From assembly GCA_963747735.1 (NCBI GenBank), contig CAVVGE010000007.1:186001-250000 (forward strand): 64,000 nt of DNA, given 5' to 3'. The number at the start of each line of letters is the position of its first letter. Positions within the stretch are counted from its first letter, which is position 1. The stretch comes from AP-15 sp963747735. Its GTDB lineage: Bacteria > Pseudomonadota > Alphaproteobacteria > ATCC43930 > CGMCC-115725. Shown here piece by piece: positions 18,725 to 26,242 of the stretch. Position numbers and translations under genes: made by a program. Below the pieces are notes generated by a model, which had not been told where the DNA came from, searched no databases, and was given only the letters and a program-made list of their open reading frames with translations.

Positions 18725-19719
18725 GCGCGAACCAGGGTTTTGGCGCGGACCAGGGTTTTGGCCCCGACCAGGGTTTTGTCGTGGCGCTGTCGGGCGGGAT
18801 CGGCGGCGCCAAGCTGGCGCTCGGCCTCTATCGCGTGCTGCCGCCCGGCAGGCTGATCGTTATCGCCAACACCGGCGACGATTTCACGCATCTGGGGCTG
18901 GCGGTGTCGCCCGACCTCGACACCCTGCTCTATACGCTCGCCGGGCTCGACAACCCGGTGACCGGCTGGGGCCGGCGCGACGAAACCTGGACTTTTATGA
19001 CCGCGCTCGAGGCAGTGGGCGGCGAGACCTGGTTCAAGCTCGGCGATGGCGACCTCGCCACTCATGTCGAGCGCACCCGCCGGCTTGCCGCGGGCGAGCC
19101 GTTGTCGGCGATCACCGACGATTTCCGCCGCCGCCTCGGCATTTCCGCGCGGCTTTTGCCGATGAGCGACGAGCGGGTGCGCACAAGGCTCTCCTGCGCC
19201 GAGGGTTGGCTCGATTTCCAGGATTATTTCGTGCGCCGGCAATGCCGGCCGGTGGTGCGGGAGATCGCCTTTGCCGGCATCGAAGCCGCGCGCCCCCATC
19301 TGGAATTTTTGGCGGCGCTCGCCGATCCGGCCTTGCGGCTGGTTGTGATCTGCCCGTCAAACCCGTTTATCAGCATCGACCCGATCCTGGCCCTGCCGGG
19401 GGTTCGCGAGGCATTGCGCGCCTCCACAGCGCCGGTCGTGGCGGTATCGCCGATCATCGGCGGCCGTGCGGTCAAAGGCCCGACCGCAAAGTTGATGGCC
19501 GAGCTCGGGCTGCCGGTCGATGCCGCCGCTGTCGCCCGCCATTACGGCGACCTGATCGACCATTACGTGATCGACGAGGCCGATGCCGACAGCGTCGCCG
19601 GTCTCGCCATGCCCTTGACCGCGACCCGTACGTTGATGGAAACGCTGGCCGACCGCGAAGCATTGGCGCGGGTAGTATTGGGGGCGCGGGTGGTATTGGG
19701 CGTCAGCCGGGGCCGGTGA
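18721..19719 (+). CDS. cofD: 2-phospho-L-lactate transferase CofD (FbiA-like)
   Basis: 332 residues with VVALSGGIGGAKLALGLYR, VIANTGDDFTHLGL, LATHVERT and VICPSNPFISIDPIL, the defining CofD/FbiA blocks. It transfers the phospholactyl or phosphoenolpyruvyl group from the guanylated donor made by CofC onto Fo, giving F420-0 or its dehydro form. The N-terminus carries an odd 18-base tandem repeat (18730-18779 region) encoding three QGF units before the conserved fold, and a second short tandem repeat encodes RVVLG twice at the C-terminus. It is coupled to cofE by ATGA and followed by cofC after 1 base. Confidence 0.93.
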   Translation: MSANQGFGADQGFGPDQGFVVALSGGIGGAKLALGLYRVLPPGRLIVIANTGDDFTHLGLAVSPDLDTLLYTLAGLDNPVTGWGRRDETWTFMTALEAVGGETWFKLGDGDLATHVERTRRLAAGEPLSAITDDFRRRLGISARLLPMSDERVRTRLSCAEGWLDFQDYFVRRQCRPVVREIAFAGIEAARPHLEFLAALADPALRLVVICPSNPFISIDPILALPGVREALRASTAPVVAVSPIIGGRAVKGPTAKLMAELGLPVDAAAVARHYGDLIDHYVIDEADADSVAGLAMPLTATRTLMETLADREALARVVLGARVVLGVSRGR

Positions 19720-19720
19720 G

Positions 19721-20371
19721 ATGGATTTGTGGGCGGTCGTGCCGGTCAAGGAGCGCGATCGGGCCAAGGAGCGGCTGGCCCCGGCCTTGCCGCCGCCGCT
19801 GCGCCAGGCCTTGGCCGCTTCCATGCTCGAAGATGTGCTGGCGGCGCTCTCGGCGACCTCCGGCCTTGCCGGCCTGATCCTCGTCACCGTCGATCCGGCG
19901 GCGCGCATCCTGGCGCGGCATTATGGCGCGCGTGTCGTCGAGACCGGCGCACGCGAGGGCCATAGCGGCGCCGTCGCGGCGGCAGCGCAGCTTCTGGCGG
20001 CCGAAGGTGCCGCCGGCATGCTGACCCTTCCCGGCGACATCCCGCTCGTCACCGCCGATGAAATCGAGGCTCTCTTGGCGGCGCATCGCCCCGCCCTCTC
20101 GTTCACGATCGCGCCCTCGCATGACGAGCACGGCTCAAACGCGGTCCTGTTGTCGCCGCCCGACGCGGTGCCGCTGCGCTTCGGCCCCGACAGCTTCTTC
20201 CCGCATTTGCGCGCTGCCGCGGCGCTGGGCATCCGGCCGAATGTGCTGCACCTGCCCGGGATCGGCCTCGATATCGATACTCCCGAGGACCTCCTTGCCT
20301 TTGCGCGCCGGCCGTCGGCGACCCGCACGCGCGCGCTCCTCGCCGAGAATGCTATGCTGCCGGTGCCGTAA
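19721..20371 (+). CDS. cofC: Phospholactate/phosphoenolpyruvate guanylyltransferase CofC (FbiD-like)
   Basis: 216 residues with the nucleotidyltransferase start WAVVPVKERDRAKERLAPAL, then LPGDIPLVTADEI and HGSNAVLLSPPDAVPLRFG, typical of CofC. It guanylates 2-phospholactate, phosphoenolpyruvate or 3-phosphoglycerate, depending on the lineage, to supply CofD. Which donor is used here cannot be read from sequence with confidence. The gene is packed 1 base after cofD and 16 bases before cofG, in the order E-D-C-G-H. Confidence 0.93.
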   Translation: MDLWAVVPVKERDRAKERLAPALPPPLRQALAASMLEDVLAALSATSGLAGLILVTVDPAARILARHYGARVVETGAREGHSGAVAAAAQLLAAEGAAGMLTLPGDIPLVTADEIEALLAAHRPALSFTIAPSHDEHGSNAVLLSPPDAVPLRFGPDSFFPHLRAAAALGIRPNVLHLPGIGLDIDTPEDLLAFARRPSATRTRALLAENAMLPVP

Positions 20372-20387
20372 CGGGAGACAATCGGGA

Positions 20388-22205
20388 ATGACGATCGACG
20401 AGGTGTTGCAAGCGGGCCGCTCGGACGGGCGCCTTTCCGCCGATGCCGCTCTGGGGCTCGCCGAAGGCGGTGACCGCGACTTGCCGGCGCTGATGGCGCA
20501 AGCGGCGGCGGTGCGCGACGAGGGCCACGGCGATCTCGTCACCTATTCGCCAAAGGTCTTTATCCCGCTGACCCAGCTATGCCGCGACGTGTGCCATTAT
20601 TGCACCTTTGCGCACCCGCCGCGGCCGGGCGAGCCGGTTTATCTCGATTCCGAAGAGGTGCTGGCGATCGCCCGCGCCGGCGCCGCCGCCGGCTGTCATG
20701 AGGCTCTCTTCACGTTGGGCGACAAGCCCGAATTGCGCTATGCCGCGGCGCGGGACGCGCTGGCTCGCCTCGGCCACGAGACGACGCTGTCCTATCTCGC
20801 CGAGATGGCCGGGCTGGTGTTGCGCGAAACCGGCCTCTTGCCGCATCTGAACCCCGGCGTCATGAGCCGCGCCGATGTCGAGACATTGCGCACGGTCTCG
20901 GCCTCGCAGGGGATCATGCTCGAAAGTGCGGCCGAGCGGCTGCGCCGTCGCGGCGGGCCGCATTTCGGCTCGCCCGACAAGGACCCGGCGGTGCGGCTCG
21001 CCACGATCGCCGCGGCCGGCGAGGCGGCGGTGCCGTTCACCACCGGCATCCTGATCGGCATCGGCGAGACCCGGCGCGAGCGCATCGAGGCGCTGCTCGC
21101 GTTGCGCGACCTCAATGACCATTACCGCCACATCCAGGAGATCATCATCCAGAATTTCCGGGCCAAGCCCGGCACCCGAATGGCGGATGCGCCGGAACCC
21201 GGCCTTTCCGACCATTTGTGGACGATCGCCGCGGCGCGCCTCGTCTTCGGCCCGGAGATGAACCTGCAGGCGCCGCCCAATCTGAACCCCGCCGCGCTCG
21301 GCGAGATGATCGCCGCCGGCATCAACGATTGGGGTGGCGTGTCGCCGGTGACCCGCGACCACGTCAATCCGGAGGCGCCGTGGCCGGCCTTGGAAGCCTT
21401 GGCGCGGGAGACCGCCGCCGCCGGGAAGCTCTTGGTGCCGCGCCTTCCGATCTATCCCGAATATGCGCAGATGCCCGAGCGCTGGCTCGACCCGGCCCTG
21501 CGCACGCCGGTGTTGCGGGCGATGGACGCCGGAGGCTTCGCCCGCCCCGACCACTGGATCTCGGGCTCCGGCAGCGAGCCGCCGCATTGGCGGCCCCTCA
21601 CCCCGACCCTCTCCCCGCGAGCGGGGAGAGGGAGAAGACGGCAGGAAGCCCCTCTCCCCGCTTTAGCGGGGAGAGGGAGGGGCCCGCGCAGCGGGAGGGT
21701 GAGGGGCAGCTCGGCGCCATTCTCGACCGCGCTGCCGCTGGCGAGACCCTCGGCGAGGCGGAGGTCGTGCGGCTGTTCGAGGCGCGCGGCCCGGCTTTCG
21801 ACGCGGTCTGCCATGCCGCCGACCGGTTGCGGCAGCGGGTCAACGGCGACACGGTCAGCTATGTCGTCACCCGTAATATCAACTACACCAATGTCTGCTA
21901 TTTCCGCTGCCAGTTCTGCGCCTTTTCCAAGGGCAAGCTCAGCGAGAATTTGCGCGGCCGGCCCTACGATCTGGACCTGCCCGAGATCCGCCGCCGGGTC
22001 GAGGAAGCCTGGGAGCGCGGCGCCACCGAGGTCTGTCTGCAGGGCGGCATCCATCCCGAATATACCGGCGCCACCTATCTCTCGGTCTGCCATGCGATCA
22101 AGGAAGCGGTGCCGGGCATCCACATCCATGCCTTCTCGCCCTTGGAAATCTGGCAGGGCGCCAAGACCCTCGGCCGCGCCGTCCCCGACTTTCTGGGCGA
22201 GCTGA
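20388..22205 (+). CDS. cofG: FO synthase, CofG half (radical SAM); frame runs on into out-of-frame tail
   Basis: Conserved CofG covers residues 1 to about 402: radical SAM cluster motif CRDVCHYCTFAHPP, SAM-binding stretches, and MNLQAPPNLNP. With CofH it builds the deazaflavin Fo from tyrosine and the flavin-precursor pyrimidine. After HWRPLTPTLS (about 21600) the frame reads a block of palindromic repeats and then about 160 residues of meaningless sequence to a stop at 22205, because the CofH coding sequence lies two frames over. The conserved part ends where the CofG-CofH linker would be in fused FbiC. The extended 605-residue product, a frameshifted fusion or a repair-sensitive assembly error are all possible. 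Confidence 0.88.
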   Translation: MTIDEVLQAGRSDGRLSADAALGLAEGGDRDLPALMAQAAAVRDEGHGDLVTYSPKVFIPLTQLCRDVCHYCTFAHPPRPGEPVYLDSEEVLAIARAGAAAGCHEALFTLGDKPELRYAAARDALARLGHETTLSYLAEMAGLVLRETGLLPHLNPGVMSRADVETLRTVSASQGIMLESAAERLRRRGGPHFGSPDKDPAVRLATIAAAGEAAVPFTTGILIGIGETRRERIEALLALRDLNDHYRHIQEIIIQNFRAKPGTRMADAPEPGLSDHLWTIAAARLVFGPEMNLQAPPNLNPAALGEMIAAGINDWGGVSPVTRDHVNPEAPWPALEALARETAAAGKLLVPRLPIYPEYAQMPERWLDPALRTPVLRAMDAGGFARPDHWISGSGSEPPHWRPLTPTLSPRAGRGRRRQEAPLPALAGRGRGPRSGRVRGSSAPFSTALPLARPSARRRSCGCSRRAARLSTRSAMPPTGCGSGSTATRSAMSSPVISTTPMSAISAASSAPFPRASSARICAAGPTIWTCPRSAAGSRKPGSAAPPRSVCRAASIPNIPAPPISRSAMRSRKRCRASTSMPSRPWKSGRAPRPSAAPSPTFWAS

Positions 22206-22906
22206 AGGAGGCCGGGCTGAGCTCGTTGCCCGGCACCGCGGCCGAGATCCTCGACGACGAGATCCGCGCCGTGATCTGCCCCGACAAGATCAAGACCGCA
22301 GAATGGCTCGAGGTCATGGAGGCGGCGCATGGTGTGGGCCTGCGCGCCACGACGACGATCATGTACGGCCATGTCGAGCGCTATGAGCACTGGGCGCGGC
22401 ACCTGCTGCGCATCCGCGGCTTGCAGGCGAGAACCGGCGGCTTCACCGAATTCGTGCCGTTGCCGTTTGTGCCGATGGAGACGCCGATCTATCTGAAAGG
22501 GCGCGCCCGCCGCGGACCGACCTGGCGCGAGGCGGTGCTGATGCACGCGGTCGCCCGGCTCGCCTTGCATCCGGTCATCACCAACATCCAGACCTCATGG
22601 GTCAAGATGGGGGCGGGCGGCGCCGCCTTTTGCTTGCGCGCCGGCGCCAACGATCTGGGCGGCACGTTGATGAACGAGAGCATCACCCGCGCCGCGGGTG
22701 CGGTGCACGGCCAGGAAATGCCGCCCGAGGCGATGGAAGAGCTGATCCGCGGTCTCGGCCGCACCCCGCGCCAGCGCACCACGCTCTACGCCGATGCGCC
22801 GGCCATGCGCCGCGCCGCCTCTTTCGCCGCCGCCCCTCTCACCGAGCCGATCAACACCCCCGCCCGCCGCTACGAACGCCGCCGCGAGCCCGCCGCCGCC
22901 GATTGA
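21587..22906 (+). CDS. cofH: FO synthase, CofH half (radical SAM); start unresolved
   Basis: The conserved CofH fold begins right after the repeats with LGAILDRAAAGETLGEAEVV and contains the radical SAM motif CYFRCQFCAF, CLQGGIHPEYTG and VKMGAGGAAFCLRAGANDLG, ending at AAAD. No ATG precedes it in frame: the candidates are a TTG at 21587, which lies before the repeats, or a GTG at 21767, which would cut the first helix. A purine-rich ribosome-binding-like tract lies inside the repeats. It partners CofG to make Fo. All catalytic cysteines are intact, so function as a separate chain is plausible. Confidence 0.85.
   Translation: MAAPHPDPLPASGEREKTAGSPSPRFSGEREGPAQREGEGQLGAILDRAAAGETLGEAEVVRLFEARGPAFDAVCHAADRLRQRVNGDTVSYVVTRNINYTNVCYFRCQFCAFSKGKLSENLRGRPYDLDLPEIRRRVEEAWERGATEVCLQGGIHPEYTGATYLSVCHAIKEAVPGIHIHAFSPLEIWQGAKTLGRAVPDFLGELKEAGLSSLPGTAAEILDDEIRAVICPDKIKTAEWLEVMEAAHGVGLRATTTIMYGHVERYEHWARHLLRIRGLQARTGGFTEFVPLPFVPMETPIYLKGRARRGPTWREAVLMHAVARLALHPVITNIQTSWVKMGAGGAAFCLRAGANDLGGTLMNESITRAAGAVHGQEMPPEAMEELIRGLGRTPRQRTTLYADAPAMRRAASFAAAPLTEPINTPARRYERRREPAAAD
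21594..21709. repeat. Palindromic repeat block (family A) at the cofG/cofH junction
   Basis: Two near-perfect hairpins, 21607-21632 (arms CCCTCTCCCCGC, loop GA) and 21649-21677 (arms CCCTCTCCCCGC, loop TTTA), are followed by a G-rich tail to about 21709. Hairpins of this type are normally intergenic. Here the block lies exactly where a CofG-CofH linker would be, and the reading frame differs by +2 on its two sides, as expected if an element whose length is not a multiple of three had inserted. Confidence 0.85.
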
Positions 22907-22929
22907 GCAAGACCGCCCGCAGCTGCTGC

Positions 22930-24015
22930 TTATTGCCGGGCCGGCGGGATTTCGATGTTGAGGAGGCGGGCGGCGTTGCGGCCGAGGATGGCGCGGCGCT
23001 CGGGGTCGTCGAGCCCTTTGGCGCTTTCGACAAAGCCGAGCGGGTCGATCTCGCCCATATCGGCCGGATAATCGGTGCCCATCAGCACATGGTCGGCGCC
23101 GTATTGCTGCACCAGATATTCGAGCTGGTGGCGGGTGTAGACGATCGTGTCGAAATAGAGCCGCTTTAGATACTCGGTCGGCATCCGGTGGATGATTTCG
23201 CAGGCGTCGGGACGGGCCGAGGCGGCATGGTCGATGCGCCCCGAATAAGCCGGCAGAAAGCCGCCGCCATGCGACAGGACGAGCTTCAGGTTGGGGTGGG
23301 CGTCGAGCACCCCGCCAAAGATCAGGTGATGCACCGCGACCGTCGTGTCGAGCGGGTTGCCGATGACGTTGACGAGGTAATGGTCGGCAAACCGGCCCGC
23401 CTCGGGAAACCCGGTCGGGTGCATAAAGACCAAGAGGCCCAATTCCTCGATGCGCGCGAAAATCTTGCGAAAGCGCTCGGCCGACAAATCCTCGCCGCCG
23501 ACATTGGTGGCGATCTCGATGCCGCGAAAACCGAGTGATTTGTGCAGGCGGTCGAGCTCGGCGACCGCCAGGTCGGGCGCCTGGAACGGCACCGTGCCGA
23601 GCGGCACAAAGCGGTCGGGGTGGCGGCCGGCGATGTCGGCGAGGTTGTCGTTGACGATCCGTGCGGTGGCGATGCCGAGGTCGGGGTCGGCGCCGTAATA
23701 GGTCTGGTTCGGCGAAGGCGAGATCGCCTGGATGTCGATCCCCATCAAATCCATGTCGGCGAGACGCTTTTCGACCGAGGTGAACTGCACCCGGTTGCGC
23801 TCGGCCTGCTGGCGGTTGACCTCGCGGGTGCGCGCGTTGGCATAGACATCGCGCGGGTGGCGCGTCGCCGCCTCGTTGCCCGCGACCAGCTCCGCCGCTT
23901 TCGGCGTCACCACGTGGCAATGGATATCGACCGTGAACCATTTGCCGCGGGCATGCGCCGGGCCGGGAAACCGCCCGGGGATCGGCGCACCGGGCGGCAG
24001 GCATTTGAACAGCAT
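22930..24015 (-). CDS. Amidohydrolase-family (ACMSD-like) metal-dependent decarboxylase/hydrolase
   Basis: 361 residues with the metal-binding DIHCHVVTP, MHPTGFPE, LSHGGGFLP and MGTDYPADMGE motifs of the amidohydrolase 2 family, which includes aminocarboxymuconate semialdehyde decarboxylase and gamma-resorcylate decarboxylase. All expected ligands (H-x-H, His, His, Asp) are present, so a Zn-dependent activity on an aromatic or muconate-type acid is likely. The exact substrate is not evident. It is convergent with cofH, and only 23 bases separate the stops. Confidence 0.8.
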   Translation of the reverse strand: MLFKCLPPGAPIPGRFPGPAHARGKWFTVDIHCHVVTPKAAELVAGNEAATRHPRDVYANARTREVNRQQAERNRVQFTSVEKRLADMDLMGIDIQAISPSPNQTYYGADPDLGIATARIVNDNLADIAGRHPDRFVPLGTVPFQAPDLAVAELDRLHKSLGFRGIEIATNVGGEDLSAERFRKIFARIEELGLLVFMHPTGFPEAGRFADHYLVNVIGNPLDTTVAVHHLIFGGVLDAHPNLKLVLSHGGGFLPAYSGRIDHAASARPDACEIIHRMPTEYLKRLYFDTIVYTRHQLEYLVQQYGADHVLMGTDYPADMGEIDPLGFVESAKGLDDPERRAILGRNAARLLNIEIPPARQ

Positions 24016-24093
24016 CGGCGGCTTCCTCTTTTTTGCCGCGGCATTAAACGTTGCCCAGCAAGCCGGATCAACGGCGTATCAGCCGGCATAGTG

Positions 24094-24606
24094 CTACGGC
24101 ACGGTTTCGTCGGGGAGCACGCCCCACACATCGCCGCGCTGCACCCAGCCCGAATAGCCGCCGGCTTCGATGCGGCACCACGCGCCCTGGCATTCGGCGA
24201 GGCGGGCGACGACGCCGGGCTGGGCGCGCGCCACAGCAGCCGATGAGGGATCGGGCCGGCGATGGAGCATGCGCACCCCACCGGCGACGACGACATAGCG
24301 CTTGCCCGACACCATCCGGTCGAGCACCCAGCCCTTGGTGTCCTGCCAATCGCGGACCATCCGCCAGTTCTGGAATTCCCTGACGATCTCGACCGGCATG
24401 TCTTTCTTCGTCAGCACCCATTCGATCGGATAGGTTTCGCCCGGCCCGACCCGCAGATTGACCAAATCCGAGCGCAGGCTGACAAAGCGCGGCAATTTGT
24501 CGGTGGCGGCCGGGTTCTGCGCAGCCGCCGCGAGCGGCAGCGCAGCGAGGGCGACCGCGAGCGCAAAGCGCCGGCAACGGCGGCGAAAGGCCTGCGGCTC
24601 GGGCAT
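24094..24606 (-). CDS. Exported SH3-domain protein
   Basis: 170 residues from the ATG at 24606. After a signal peptide (FALAVALAALPLAAAAQ) come two bacterial SH3-like repeats: LRSDLVNLRVGPGETYPIEW with a WVLDRM end, and a second one starting at RRPDPSSAAVARAQPGV and ending SGWVQRGDVWGV. Such SH3b proteins are periplasmic and usually bind peptidoglycan or serve as envelope adaptors. A longer start (MSAEVETAII) exists but precedes the signal peptide without conservation. It is divergent from the nitroreductase gene. Confidence 0.8.
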   Translation of the reverse strand: MPEPQAFRRRCRRFALAVALAALPLAAAAQNPAATDKLPRFVSLRSDLVNLRVGPGETYPIEWVLTKKDMPVEIVREFQNWRMVRDWQDTKGWVLDRMVSGKRYVVVAGGVRMLHRRPDPSSAAVARAQPGVVARLAECQGAWCRIEAGGYSGWVQRGDVWGVLPDETVP

Positions 24607-24768
24607 CAGGACGGGCTCCGCACCAATTCCGATCGACCCGTAAATGATGGCGGTTTCTACTTCCGCGCTCAACCACCACGATGCCCGGACACATCATGCG
24701 GGGGCGCTCCTTGCCGGCCTCGCGCGATCGGGCTATTCCGGCCGAAGCAACGGGTTAGGGAGCGGGTC

Positions 24769-25467
24769 ATGGCCGAGATCGGCGTCTTCGAAGCGATCCA
24801 TACGGCACGCTCGCTGCGCCGGCTAAAGCCGGACCCGGTGCCGGAGGAGCTGATAACGAAGGTGCTCGACGCGGCGGTTCGCGCGCCTTCGGCCGGCAAT
24901 GCGCAGAACTGGGCCTTTGTCGTCGTGCGCGATCCCGAAGAGCGGCGCCGGCTCGGCCTGATCTATCGCAAAGCCTCCGACATCGCCCGCGCGGTATATG
25001 CCGCGCGCGGCCGCCCGCCGCATCTGTCCGAGCAGCAATTCGCGCGCATGCTCGGCGCCGGCGGCTGGCTGTGGGAACATCTGGGCGAGGCGCCGGTGCT
25101 GCTCGTGCCGTGCCAGCAGCGCCCGGTCGTGCCGCCGCGCGAATCGCTGCCGCCCGATATCGCGGCGCGCTGGGAGGACGAGGTCCTCTATGCCGAGCGC
25201 ATCCGTGGTGCCAGCATCTACCCGGCGGTCCAGAACATCATCCTCGCCTGCCGCGCGCTCGGCCTCGGCACCACGATCACGACCAACCACATCCGCTGCG
25301 AATCGGAGGTCAAGGAGCTGCTCGGCATCCCCGAGGATGTCGCGACCTTTGCCTTGATGCCGATCGGCTGGCCGCTCGATCCCTACGGGCCCCTGACCCG
25401 CCGCCCGCTCGCCGAAATCGCCCATGCCGACCATTGGGGCGCCGCATGGCCGGCGCCGATCTGCTAA
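24769..25467 (+). CDS. Nitroreductase-family flavoprotein
   Basis: 232 residues of the FMN nitroreductase fold: ARSLRRLKPDPVPEELI, RAPSAGNAQNWAFVVV, and the helix YPAVQNIILACRALGLGTT with PEDVATFALMPIGWP near the C-terminus. It probably reduces nitro-compounds, enones or flavins with NAD(P)H. The start is the ATG at 24769 with GGGAG upstream. It lies 1.9 kb beyond cofH. A fused nitroreductase domain reduces dehydro-F420-0 in mycobacterial FbiB, so this gene is worth testing for that step, but it is not obviously of the FbiB branch. Confidence 0.82.
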   Translation: MAEIGVFEAIHTARSLRRLKPDPVPEELITKVLDAAVRAPSAGNAQNWAFVVVRDPEERRRLGLIYRKASDIARAVYAARGRPPHLSEQQFARMLGAGGWLWEHLGEAPVLLVPCQQRPVVPPRESLPPDIAARWEDEVLYAERIRGASIYPAVQNIILACRALGLGTTITTNHIRCESEVKELLGIPEDVATFALMPIGWPLDPYGPLTRRPLAEIAHADHWGAAWPAPIC

Positions 25468-25513
25468 ACCTCGCGGCGCTAGCGGGTCGGCCACGGCAGA
25501 GCGGGAGGGCGCA

Positions 25514-26242
25514 ATGACAAACGGCTGGCGGGCGCGGCTCGGCTTTCTGGTGCCGCCCGGCAACCCGACCGTCGAGCCCGAGATGACCGCGCTGGCGCCG
25601 GCCGGCGTGTCGCTGCACTTCCACCGGATGGTCGCGCGCGGCACGCCCGGCGCGCTCGACGGCCAGGCCGAGCGCAACCAGACGATGATCGACCATCTCG
25701 ATGATAGCGTCTCGCTTCTGGCGATGGTCGAGCCCGATGCGATCGTCATCGCGCACACCGCGACCAGCTATCATCTCGGCCGCGAGCGCGAGGCCGAGCT
25801 CGTCGCCCGATTGTCGCAAGCCGCCGGCACCCGCGTCGTTACCGCGTTTGCTTCGGTGCTGGCCGCGCTCGAACGGCTCGGCGTGCGCCGCCTCGCGCTC
25901 GGCGCGCCCTATTCGGCCGAGACGACGGCGCAAGGGAAGGCGCATCTCGAAGCGCACGGCTTCGAGGTCGTCGGCTGCGACAATCTGAAGGGCGTCACCA
26001 ACATCTATAACGAGACCGCCGAGCGCGCCTACCGGCTGGCGCGCACGGTCGATTGCGCCACGGCCGAGGCGGTGTTCCTGACCGGCACCGGGATGCCGAC
26101 CCTGCCGGTCCTCGAAGCGCTCGAGCACGATCTGGGCAAGCCGGTCATCTCGAGCGCCTCGGCGATGATGTGGCACGCCCTGCGCCTCGCCGGCCTGCGC
26201 CAGCCGGTCCCCGGCTACGGCCGTCTCCTGACGATGGTCTAA
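25514..26242 (+). CDS. Maleate isomerase/Asp-Glu racemase-like protein lacking both catalytic cysteines
   Basis: 242 residues from the ATG at 25514 (GGGAGGG upstream). It shows the two-lobed Asp/Glu racemase superfamily plan: LGFLVPPGNPTVEPEM, DAIVIAHTATSYHLG, RVVTAFASVLAALERLGV and AVFLTGTGMPTLPVLEAL. The family uses two cysteines, one in each lobe (C-T-S and C-T type motifs). Here the equivalent positions read HTATS and TGTGMP, so neither cysteine is present. Racemase or isomerase chemistry is therefore doubtful. It follows the nitroreductase by 46 bases on the same strand. Confidence 0.75.
   Translation: MTNGWRARLGFLVPPGNPTVEPEMTALAPAGVSLHFHRMVARGTPGALDGQAERNQTMIDHLDDSVSLLAMVEPDAIVIAHTATSYHLGREREAELVARLSQAAGTRVVTAFASVLAALERLGVRRLALGAPYSAETTAQGKAHLEAHGFEVVGCDNLKGVTNIYNETAERAYRLARTVDCATAEAVFLTGTGMPTLPVLEALEHDLGKPVISSASAMMWHALRLAGLRQPVPGYGRLLTMV

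Noticed and set aside
18721..18785. Possible CRISPR-like or regulatory repeat
   Set aside because: Only three 18-base units, no spacers, in frame within cofD; best read as a coding tandem repeat.
24769..25467. Assignment of the nitroreductase as the missing FbiB reductase domain
   Set aside because: Sequence resembles general nitroreductases and the gene is outside the F420 operon; kept only as a test hypothesis.
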